Below are positions 47,531 to 56,144 of a stretch of 64,000 nt of DNA, in pieces; the first letter of the stretch is position 1; each line of letters starts with the position of its first letter. This stretch comes from Planctomycetaceae bacterium (GTDB lineage Bacteria > Planctomycetota > Planctomycetia > Planctomycetales > Planctomycetaceae): the NCBI GenBank assembly GCA_947476295.1, contig CANJQC010000005.1, positions 27,300 through 91,299 on the forward strand, given 5' to 3'. A program made the position numbers and the translations under genes. The notes below the pieces were generated by a model. That model did not search any database, was not told where the DNA came from, and saw only the letters and a program-made list of their open reading frames with translations.

Positions 47531-50500
47531 TCAGGCGATATTCTGCGGTGTCTCCATCTTTTTAAAGCATGTGATCGCGTAGTAGAAGACAGGCGTCAAC
47601 AAGATGCCGAAAAACGTGACGCCAAGCATCCCGCTGAAAACAGCCGTGCCAAGAGTGCGCCGCATTTCGGCGCCGGCACCCTCGGCGATGACGAGGGGAA
47701 CGACACCCAAGATGAAAGCGAAGGATGTCATTAGAATTGGACGCAAACGAAGGCGACATGCATTTACGGTAGCCTCTCGTGGACTCTTTCCAGATTTGCG
47801 TTCTTGCTCCGCGAACTCCACGATCAAGATGGCATTCTTGCTCGCGAGGCCAACCAAGACGATTAAACCAATCTGCGTAAATATATTCACGTCCATGTTG
47901 GCGATCGAAATGCCGATCACGGAGCAGAGGAGGCACATCGGCACCACTAAAATGACAGCTAAGGGCAATGACCAACTTTCGTATTGAGCCGCTAAAACCA
48001 AGAAGACAAAGACCACTGCCAAGGCAAATACATACATGGCCGTATTTCCTGCATCAAGTTGCATATAGGTCAATTCGGTCCAGTCGAACCCCATGGAACG
48101 AGGCAATTGCTCGTTAGCGATTTTTTCCAACAGTTGGATCGCCTCACCACTGCTCGTACCGGGCACAAGGTTGCCAGTCACGGACGCGGCTGAATACATG
48201 TTGTAACGCATCAGCGATTGAGGTCCTGCTTCATCATTGAGATGAATCAAGGTCGCCAACGGGATCATTTCTTTCTTCAGATTTGCAACTTTGAGTTGCA
48301 GGATTTGAGAGACGTTAGCCCGATACTTCGCGTCTGCCATGATATTCACTTGCCATGATCTACCAAATCGATTGAAGTTATTGACGTAATAGGATCCGAG
48401 ATAAATTTGGAGGGTCTGGAACACATCGGAAGGCGAAACCCCCAAGGCCAGGCACTTCTCTCGGTCGATGTCGAGATTGAGCCATGGTGTGTTAGAACGT
48501 ACGCTACCAAACACGCCTTGGAGCCCAGGTGTATTGTTTGCCTCATCGACAATTTTATCCGTCACGCGCTGCAATTCGTCCAATCCCAGATTACCGCGAT
48601 CTTCGACAATCAACTTGAAACCACCTGTTGTTCCCAACCCGTCAATTGGGGGCGCGCCGAAGATGCTCACTTGGGCATCACGAATCTCTGCAAGGCAATC
48701 TTTGCGAATCTTGCTGGCCATGTCTTCTGCCGACAACCCACGACGTTTACTGAACTCCTCGAGCATGATGTACATGGAGCCTAAATTCGACGCATTAGTT
48801 GCAAGCAGCAGCGATTGCCCCGAGACCGATACGGTGTGTGCAACCCCTTCGGTCTTTTTAACAATGGATTCAATGTGGCTTAATATTTCACGAGTTCTGC
48901 CAACCGCAGCTGAGTCTGGCAATTGCACACTGAGCATCAGATAACCTTTGTCTTGATTCGGGACAAAACCGACGGGCGCCTCGGAGAACTCTTTCCATGT
49001 CAGAAGCAGGAGTCCAACATAGAGGGCCAACACCAAAATGGTGGCTCGGAGCGAAAAACCAACGAACTGCGTATACACCCGAGTAGCAAAATCGAAAAAC
49101 ACGTTGAACAATTTGAAGAACCATCCCAAGGTTATATCAAGGATCCAAGTTAGAGGATCGCGTTTTGCCCCCTTTGGCTGCATGAGAATCGCTGCCAAGG
49201 CGGGAGAAAGGGTCAACGAATTGATCGCTGAGATCGCTGTGGAAACCGCGATGGTGATGGCGAATTGCCTAAAAAACTGTCCGGTAATCCCCGAGATGAA
49301 AGCGCATGGAATGAAAACGGAACACAAGACCAGTGCCACCGCGATCACCGGCCCGGTGACTTCATCCATCGCTTTCCTGGCTGCATCGCGCGGAGACAGC
49401 CCGTGATGTAACCATCGTTCCACATTTTCAACAACCACAATGGCATCATCTACGACGATCCCAATGGCCAGTACCAATCCGAAAAGTGAAAGGTTGTTGA
49501 GCGAGAATCCTAAAGCCGACATCACGGAAAACGTGCCGATAATTGCGACCGGGACAGCGACAAGCGGAATGAGGGTTGTTCGCCAGTTTTGCAGGAACAA
49601 CAGCACGACAATCGCCACCAATATGATGGCATCCCGCAGTGTCTTGAATACTTCGCCAATCGACTCTTTAATGAAGGGCGTTGTGTCGTAGACAATTTTG
49701 TATTCAACGCCATCCGGAAATCCCTTTTGCAATTCCTCCATCTTGCGATAAACGCCTTGTGCCGTTTTAAGTGCATTGGAACCTGGCAATTGGTAGATTG
49801 ACATGGCGAGCGACGGTTTACCGTCCAGCGTGCATGTTTGATCGTATTGCTGTGAACCAAGTTCGATTCGGGCAATATCGCGAAGACGAACAACCGCAGC
49901 GGAGGTGGACGAAGACGGGTTCAGTTCATTAGAACTGTTCGCCTTAATAATGATATTTCCAAACTGTTCTGCATCGATCAGACGCCCTAGGGTATTGATG
50001 GTGAGCTGGAACTCTTGCCCCGGGGCAATCGGCTCCATCCCAATTGCTCCAGCCGCGACTTGGATGTTTTGAGTGCTGATCGCATTGACCACGTCGTCCG
50101 TGCTTAGATTCACGGCTGCCAGCCTATCGGGATTAAGCCACGCCCGCATGCTATAGTCGCGTTGGCCAAGGTAAGTCACCGCCGCGACTCCCTCCAATCG
50201 TCCCAACTCATCTTTGATTTGAATCGTGGCATAATTACTCAGGTAAATGTCGTCGTGAGTTCCATTCGCGGAAACGAGGTTGACGATCATCATCGTGCTG
50301 GGCGACATTTTTTTGACGCTGATGCCTTGTCGTTGCACGAGGTCAGGAATAACGGGCTGGGCCAGCGAGACGCGGTTTTGCACGAGGACTTGCGCCATGT
50401 CAGAATCGGTCCCGAGCTTGAACGTGATGGTCAACTGGTAGGCCCCATCATTCGTGCATTTTGAAGACATGTAGAGCATGTTTTCAACGCCACTGACTTG

Positions 50501-50704
50501 CTGCTCGATAGGAGCCGCGACCGTGTCATTCACGGTTTTTGCATTCGCTCCCGGATACAATGCCGTGACCAAAACGGTGGGTGGCGTAACTTCGGGATAT
50601 TGTGCGACAGGCAGCGAAAAGATGGAAACCAATCCAGCCAGCGTGAGCACGATTGAGAGGACTGCCGAAAAAATTGGTCGGTCAATAAAGAAATGAGAAA
50701 TCAT
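47531..50704 (-). CDS. RND efflux permease, HAE1 family (second of tandem pair)
   Basis: FFIDRPIFSAVLSIVLTLAGLVSIFSLPVAQYPEVTPPTV; VLAIGIVVDDAIVVVENVER; GLASKNAILIVEFAEQ. Confidence 0.95.
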   Translation of the reverse strand: MISHFFIDRPIFSAVLSIVLTLAGLVSIFSLPVAQYPEVTPPTVLVTALYPGANAKTVNDTVAAPIEQQVSGVENMLYMSSKCTNDGAYQLTITFKLGTDSDMAQVLVQNRVSLAQPVIPDLVQRQGISVKKMSPSTMMIVNLVSANGTHDDIYLSNYATIQIKDELGRLEGVAAVTYLGQRDYSMRAWLNPDRLAAVNLSTDDVVNAISTQNIQVAAGAIGMEPIAPGQEFQLTINTLGRLIDAEQFGNIIIKANSSNELNPSSSTSAAVVRLRDIARIELGSQQYDQTCTLDGKPSLAMSIYQLPGSNALKTAQGVYRKMEELQKGFPDGVEYKIVYDTTPFIKESIGEVFKTLRDAIILVAIVVLLFLQNWRTTLIPLVAVPVAIIGTFSVMSALGFSLNNLSLFGLVLAIGIVVDDAIVVVENVERWLHHGLSPRDAARKAMDEVTGPVIAVALVLCSVFIPCAFISGITGQFFRQFAITIAVSTAISAINSLTLSPALAAILMQPKGAKRDPLTWILDITLGWFFKLFNVFFDFATRVYTQFVGFSLRATILVLALYVGLLLLTWKEFSEAPVGFVPNQDKGYLMLSVQLPDSAAVGRTREILSHIESIVKKTEGVAHTVSVSGQSLLLATNASNLGSMYIMLEEFSKRRGLSAEDMASKIRKDCLAEIRDAQVSIFGAPPIDGLGTTGGFKLIVEDRGNLGLDELQRVTDKIVDEANNTPGLQGVFGSVRSNTPWLNLDIDREKCLALGVSPSDVFQTLQIYLGSYYVNNFNRFGRSWQVNIMADAKYRANVSQILQLKVANLKKEMIPLATLIHLNDEAGPQSLMRYNMYSAASVTGNLVPGTSSGEAIQLLEKIANEQLPRSMGFDWTELTYMQLDAGNTAMYVFALAVVFVFLVLAAQYESWSLPLAVILVVPMCLLCSVIGISIANMDVNIFTQIGLIVLVGLASKNAILIVEFAEQERKSGKSPREATVNACRLRLRPILMTSFAFILGVVPLVIAEGAGAEMRRTLGTAVFSGMLGVTFFGILLTPVFYYAITCFKKMETPQNIA

Positions 50705-53700
50705 GCGTGACTCTCTCCTGCTTGCGCCAGCGTAGATTTCATGTTGCTTTTGCGTTTACGACTGCTGACGAAGGCAGCGATGGTGATCCCTAATGCGAAA
50801 CCGACCAAGAGCGCCCAACGGGGGTGGTTAAACCCAGCCTTATGGGAAAGCCACCCACCGGTTAAGCCTACCACTCCGCCAACAGCAGTCGAGATTAGAT
50901 AATGCACATTTTTCAGCTTGAAGAACGAAAATTCACTAATCCGGACGATCGTGTAAAAGAATACAGGGGTCAAAAAGATTCCGAATAACGTGACCCCAAT
51001 CATGCCACTAAAGACAGCAGTACCGAGTGACCAACGCATTTCTGCTCCGGCCCCGGAGGCGATCACGAGCGGTACAACTCCGAGGATAAACGCTAAAGAT
51101 GTCATAAGAATTGGCCGTAAACGTAAGCGGCAAGCTTCAATGGTCGCCACCCGGACATCTTGGCCCGATTCGTGCAACATTTTGGCAAACTCAATAATTA
51201 AAATTGCATTCTTACAGGCGAGCCCGACCAAAACTACAAAACCAATTTGGACAAAAATGTCCATTGGTAACTTGCGGATGAAGACTCCAACCAAGGCGCA
51301 CAACAAGCACATCGGTACGACCAGAATGACGGCAAACGGCAGGGACCAACTTTCATATTGTGCTGCCAACACCAAAAACACAAAGACAACCGCAGCGCCA
51401 AAAACAAACATCGCCGTGTTACCAGCCTTGATTTGCATAAACGTCAAATCGGTCCACTCGGTACTCATGGTGGCAGGCAAAATTGCCTTCGCCTCACTTT
51501 CCATGAGCTCAATCGCTTGTCCCGAGCTCACCGGAGGTAGCGCACCACCCATGATTGCAGCGGCAGGATAAAGGTTGTACCTCGTGATTAAGACCGGACC
51601 ACCATCGTCATGCAATTGGATGAGTGATCCTAGGGGCACCATATCCCCGAACTTATTCCGGATAAACAACTGGTTTAGATCTTCGTTGCGGTCACGGAAA
51701 ACTCCATCCGCCTGAATGTTGACCTGCCAACAGCGGCCGAACAGATTAAAGTTATTCACATAATAGGAACCGAGGAAAATTTGCAGTGTTTGGTTAACAT
51801 CGTTCACGGACACCCCAAGCGACTCGGCTTTCACGCGGTCGACGTCCATCCTCAACTGGGGTGTATTCGCCCGAAACGTACTGGGCATGATGATCATGTG
51901 CGGCTTTTTGGCACTCGACTCCACCAATTCATCCGTCGTCGTCTGCAACTCGGTAAAGCTCGATGAACCGCGGTCCTCGACCATTAATTTAAAGCCGCCA
52001 CCTCGTCCGATGCCAGGAACGGGAGGTGCACCATAAACGCCAACACGGGCATCTCGCATTTCGCGGGCAAACTCCTTACGGAGTTTCAGCATGATCTCAT
52101 TGCCAGACAACTCTTTGGTACGGCGTTCGCCAAATGGCTTCAAGATGACGAAGATCGATCCAAAGTTGGAGCTATTGCTTTGCAACATAACGGATTGGCC
52201 GGCGATCTCCATGGTATGATCGACACCCGGTGTATCTCTGCAAATCTTACCTAACCGTTTCATTACTTCCGATGTTCGTTGCACTGACCCCGAGTCCGGG
52301 ATCTGAGCATCGACGAGCAACCAGCCTTGATCTTGCTGTGGAATAAAACCAATCGGATAGAAACTGAACAACCAGCCCGTCAGGCCTAAAAGTCCAGCAT
52401 ACAGCACCAGCACTAGCACACTGAGCCGGATCAATACACGCACGGTCGTTGCATAGAGATTTCCCGTGATTTCAAATGCTGAGTTAAACAAGCGGAAGAA
52501 CCAACCCAATGCGGAATCGATAAATCGAGTGAGGAGATCTCGTTTGGCATGATGCGGTCGCAACAACAAGACGGCTAATGCGGGGCTTAATGTGAGTGAG
52601 TTGATGGCCGAGAGAACAGTGGACACCGCGATCGTGACCGCAAATTGGCGGAAAAATTGTCCCGTGATTCCGGTGATAAATGCGCACGGGAGAAACACGG
52701 CACATAACACCAATGCGACGGCGATGACCGGGCCGGTTACTTCTGTCATCGCTTTGCGTGCAGCATCCCGCGAGCTCATCCCTTCCAGCAATAATCGTTC
52801 GACGTTTTCCACCACCACGATCGCATCGTCGACGACAATTCCAATTGCCAAAACCAAGCCGAAGAGGGAAATATTGTTCAGGCTAAAGCCCAACATCGTC
52901 ATGAAGCCAAACGTGCCCACAATAGCTACTGGGACCGCAATCAGGGGAATCAGCGCGGCTCGCCAATTTTGCAGGAAAGCCATGACAACGATGGCTACCA
53001 AAAAGACGGCCTCGAACAATGTCTTTACCACATCCCTAACCGACTCTTCCACAAACGGTGTTGTGTCATAGTAGATCGCATAATCGAGGTCATCGGGGAA
53101 ACGTTCCTGAAGTATCTCCATCTTGCGCCGCACGGCATTAGCAACATCGAGCGCATTGGTGCCCGGCAATTGAAAAACTGCTAAGCCTACGGATGGCATC
53201 CCATCCAACGTGCAGTTCTGGCTATAGTTCTGAGCGCCCAACTCGACTCTTGCGATATCTCGTAAATAAACGTACTTCGGTACATCGCTACCCGATGGAT
53301 CCGTTTCCGCTTTGATGATGATAGCGCCGAATTCGTCTGGATGTGCCAATCGCCCTTCCGTATCGATCGGCAATTCAAAATCCGCAACTCCTCCCGGTTG
53401 CTGTCCGGTCTGACCAACAATGGCAGCAACGCTCTGGTTTTTTACGGCGTTGGCGACGTCGCCGGTGGAAATGTTCCTTGTCATCATTCGTTGCGGGTCA
53501 AGCCAAACGCGGATGCTGTAGTCCCGTTGGCCAAAGTAGACGATATCCGCAACACCCGGCACGCGAAACAATTCGTCTTTCACATTGATGGTCGCGTAGT
53601 TGCTCAAGTCAACGTTATCACGTGTTCCTTGGGGGCTATAAAAGTTAACCACTAACAAAATGTTGGGCGACTTTTTCTTAATAGTCAGCCCCTGCTTTTG

Positions 53701-54069
53701 CACAGAATCCGGCAGCTGCGGCATCGCGAGCGAAACGCGGTTTTGCAACATGACCAATGCTGTATTCAGGTCGGTTCCTAAGTCAAACGTGATGGTCAGG
53801 TTATACGAGCCATCATTTCCGCTGTTAGAAGACATGTACAGCATGCCTTCAACGCCATTGACCTGCTGTTCAATCGGGGCTGCAATGGTGTCGGCAACAA
53901 CCTTAGCACTGGCACCCGGGTAGACGCAAGAGACCTGCACCGTAGGAGGAGCAATCGGCGGGTACTGCGAGATAGGAAGGCCGAACAGCGCGATTCCGCC
54001 CGCTAAGGTTACGAAAATTGAAATGACGGCAGCAAATATCGGGCGGTCGATGAAAAAATGAGAAATCAC
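50701..54069 (-). CDS. RND efflux permease, HAE1 family (first of tandem pair), with extra C-terminal hydrophobic extension
   Basis: FFIDRPIFAAVISIFVTLAGGIALFGLPISQYPPIAPPTVQVSCVYPGASA; GIVVDDAIVVVENVER; GLACKNAILIIEFAKM; 4-nt overlap with the next gene. Confidence 0.95.
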   Translation of the reverse strand: MISHFFIDRPIFAAVISIFVTLAGGIALFGLPISQYPPIAPPTVQVSCVYPGASAKVVADTIAAPIEQQVNGVEGMLYMSSNSGNDGSYNLTITFDLGTDLNTALVMLQNRVSLAMPQLPDSVQKQGLTIKKKSPNILLVVNFYSPQGTRDNVDLSNYATINVKDELFRVPGVADIVYFGQRDYSIRVWLDPQRMMTRNISTGDVANAVKNQSVAAIVGQTGQQPGGVADFELPIDTEGRLAHPDEFGAIIIKAETDPSGSDVPKYVYLRDIARVELGAQNYSQNCTLDGMPSVGLAVFQLPGTNALDVANAVRRKMEILQERFPDDLDYAIYYDTTPFVEESVRDVVKTLFEAVFLVAIVVMAFLQNWRAALIPLIAVPVAIVGTFGFMTMLGFSLNNISLFGLVLAIGIVVDDAIVVVENVERLLLEGMSSRDAARKAMTEVTGPVIAVALVLCAVFLPCAFITGITGQFFRQFAVTIAVSTVLSAINSLTLSPALAVLLLRPHHAKRDLLTRFIDSALGWFFRLFNSAFEITGNLYATTVRVLIRLSVLVLVLYAGLLGLTGWLFSFYPIGFIPQQDQGWLLVDAQIPDSGSVQRTSEVMKRLGKICRDTPGVDHTMEIAGQSVMLQSNSSNFGSIFVILKPFGERRTKELSGNEIMLKLRKEFAREMRDARVGVYGAPPVPGIGRGGGFKLMVEDRGSSSFTELQTTTDELVESSAKKPHMIIMPSTFRANTPQLRMDVDRVKAESLGVSVNDVNQTLQIFLGSYYVNNFNLFGRCWQVNIQADGVFRDRNEDLNQLFIRNKFGDMVPLGSLIQLHDDGGPVLITRYNLYPAAAIMGGALPPVSSGQAIELMESEAKAILPATMSTEWTDLTFMQIKAGNTAMFVFGAAVVFVFLVLAAQYESWSLPFAVILVVPMCLLCALVGVFIRKLPMDIFVQIGFVVLVGLACKNAILIIEFAKMLHESGQDVRVATIEACRLRLRPILMTSLAFILGVVPLVIASGAGAEMRWSLGTAVFSGMIGVTLFGIFLTPVFFYTIVRISEFSFFKLKNVHYLISTAVGGVVGLTGGWLSHKAGFNHPRWALLVGFALGITIAAFVSSRKRKSNMKSTLAQAGESHA

Positions 54070-54075
54070 TGACGG

Positions 54076-55359
54076 TTACCTTAAACCTGCTGACTCGACC
54101 GATTTTGGAACAGTAACCCCATCGTTCGGTGGTTCCCCTTTGATCATTGGTTTTTCTTCAGTCTTGACTTGCGATTTTGGCTTTACGAATTGCAACCCGC
54201 TCACAATCACCAAATCCTGTTCAGTCAAACCTGATTCAATAACCCGCAATCCATCGTCTTGAAGGGGGCCAACTGTTACGGCTACCGAGTTGACGGTGTT
54301 TTTGTCATCGACAACCATCACAAATTTCTGTCCTTGGTCTGTCCCTAACGCAGCTTCGCGGACGAGCATTTTTTTACTGGGTTTCCGGACGGGCAATTGT
54401 ACCTTAACGAACATTCCTGGCCGGAGCAGTCGTCTGCCTGATTGTTCATTTTGAGGGTTTGCGAAACTCCCTCGTAAAGTCAGAGTCCCCGTTGAAGAAC
54501 TCACCACGTTGTTCACGAAATCAATGTATCCTTCGTGGGGATAGTCGATCTCATCCCCCAACGCCATTTTTACGGGGAAAGTAGTTGGGGTTTTTAGATC
54601 GACATGCTTCTCCATCAGCCGCCGACCGACCTTCAGGAGAGTTTGTTCGTCAACATCGAAATAAGCATAGATTGGGTCCTGAGATACGATGGTTGTCAGC
54701 GTCGTCGTGTCCGCATTCACTAAGTTTCCAATCGTGTAGCTATACCGGCCTACTTGTCCGTCGATCGCAGCGGTCACCTTAGTGAAATTTAGGTTGATCT
54801 GATACACGTCCACGTTCGCCTCGGAAGCTTTCACCGCGGCATCAGCCTCATCAACTGCCGCTTGATACTTGTCAAGATCTTGCTTCGAAATTGCTCCGGA
54901 GTTCACTTTCGAAATCCCCAGTGCGCGATCGTTATCGGCTTGAGCCAGTTTCAACTTTGCTTGATTCAAAGCCAAGTCTGATTGCGCTTTTTTCAGTTGC
55001 GAAGTATATGGTTCTTCATCGATTTGAAAGAGTAAAGCTCCTTGCTTGACTACATCTCCTTCCTTGAAAGGCATTTCCTTTAAGTAACCCGTGACGCGAG
55101 GACGAACTTCGACGGAGAATGGTGCGGCTGTGCGTCCAGTGAAGTACTCGTACTCAGTGACATCCCGACTCACAGGATGACTGACAGTCACGGTTGGGAT
55201 TGCCGGCGGCTCTAGCTTCAACTGCTCGCGCTTGCACCCACCAAATCCAAGCATGATCAGCAAAGAAAAACGAACCAAAGACTGTCGAGTCAAAAGGAAT
55301 CCTCCCACGAAACCGCCTACGACTATGTCGGGATGGCCCTCAGTCGACGCAAACGCCAA
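54076..55359 (-). CDS. RND efflux periplasmic adaptor (membrane fusion) lipoprotein
   Basis: LLIMLGFGGCKRE lipobox-like; FTGRTAAPFSVEVRPRVTGYLKEMPFKEGDVVKQGALLFQIDEEPY. Confidence 0.93.
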   Translation of the reverse strand: MAFASTEGHPDIVVGGFVGGFLLTRQSLVRFSLLIMLGFGGCKREQLKLEPPAIPTVTVSHPVSRDVTEYEYFTGRTAAPFSVEVRPRVTGYLKEMPFKEGDVVKQGALLFQIDEEPYTSQLKKAQSDLALNQAKLKLAQADNDRALGISKVNSGAISKQDLDKYQAAVDEADAAVKASEANVDVYQINLNFTKVTAAIDGQVGRYSYTIGNLVNADTTTLTTIVSQDPIYAYFDVDEQTLLKVGRRLMEKHVDLKTPTTFPVKMALGDEIDYPHEGYIDFVNNVVSSSTGTLTLRGSFANPQNEQSGRRLLRPGMFVKVQLPVRKPSKKMLVREAALGTDQGQKFVMVVDDKNTVNSVAVTVGPLQDDGLRVIESGLTEQDLVIVSGLQFVKPKSQVKTEEKPMIKGEPPNDGVTVPKSVESAGLR

Positions 55360-55758
55360 ACCTTAATGTGTGAAAAATGGCATCAGAAATTCCATGAAAC
55401 ATGGGGTCATCAATGATCCAAAATTCCTGCAATGCAAATGATATCTGGCGCGAATGTGGTTTTCAAGGATTGGTTACAACCCCTCGAGCACTCTGCATGA
55501 AAGTGAGGTATGAATTATTTCCCCGCGGAGGCCTACGAGGGGGAGGCCAGCGCGCATATTAGGTCAATTTGGTAAAGTGGGCAGCTGCACCGCTGAGGCA
55601 TTTTGAGTATACCTCTACAGCATACAAATTGTCATCGCATGCTATGGAGAGAAATCTATGTCACGGTCTGATGTGAGTATTGGGCTCTGCGAAGTGGTCT
55701 GTCACTTTGAAGAGTTAGAAGATCAAACAATGCCACCGCGGCAGAACTTTATGGAGTA

Positions 55759-55880
55759 TGGACATTCATGTCCGTCGGCCGCCTTGAGACACTGTCGAAG
55801 CGAATGTTGTTGTGGGTTGACAGCCGTTCGACAAGGCGACAGTGCCCGGCCAATGTCTCGGACATGAATGTCCACGCTAC
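55759..55880. repeat. 122-nt element with terminal inverted repeats, copy B
   Basis: Begins TGGACATTCATGTCCGTCGG and ends CTCGGACATGAATGTCCACGCTAC; interior CTGTCGA.. aligns with copy A; both are followed by A(TA/GG)AATCGCAGCTTTG-like flank. Confidence 0.78.
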
Positions 55881-56144
55881 AGGAATCGCAGCTTTGGATC
55901 AAATTTCATGAATTCGGCCACGATGCATCTCAGCGATTTTACGGTGTGCGGGCCTCCAATGACGATTCTCACGGTTGGGCTTTCCCGCTCAGAGCTCCAA
56001 TTTCGGCTTGAAGATGGACGTCCGGCACTCTTTCTCCGTAACATGGCTGAGTCCGGCGGGATCACCTGCCGGATTCCCACCAGACAAATGCGACAAATTC
56101 CTACCCGTCGCATCCTCACCTCACGGCCTAAAATCGGTTGACGT

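Noticed and set aside
55658-55867. 69-aa + strand Cys-containing ORF
   Set aside because: Much of it reads through copy B of the 122-nt repeat (EYGHSCPSA); no independent support.
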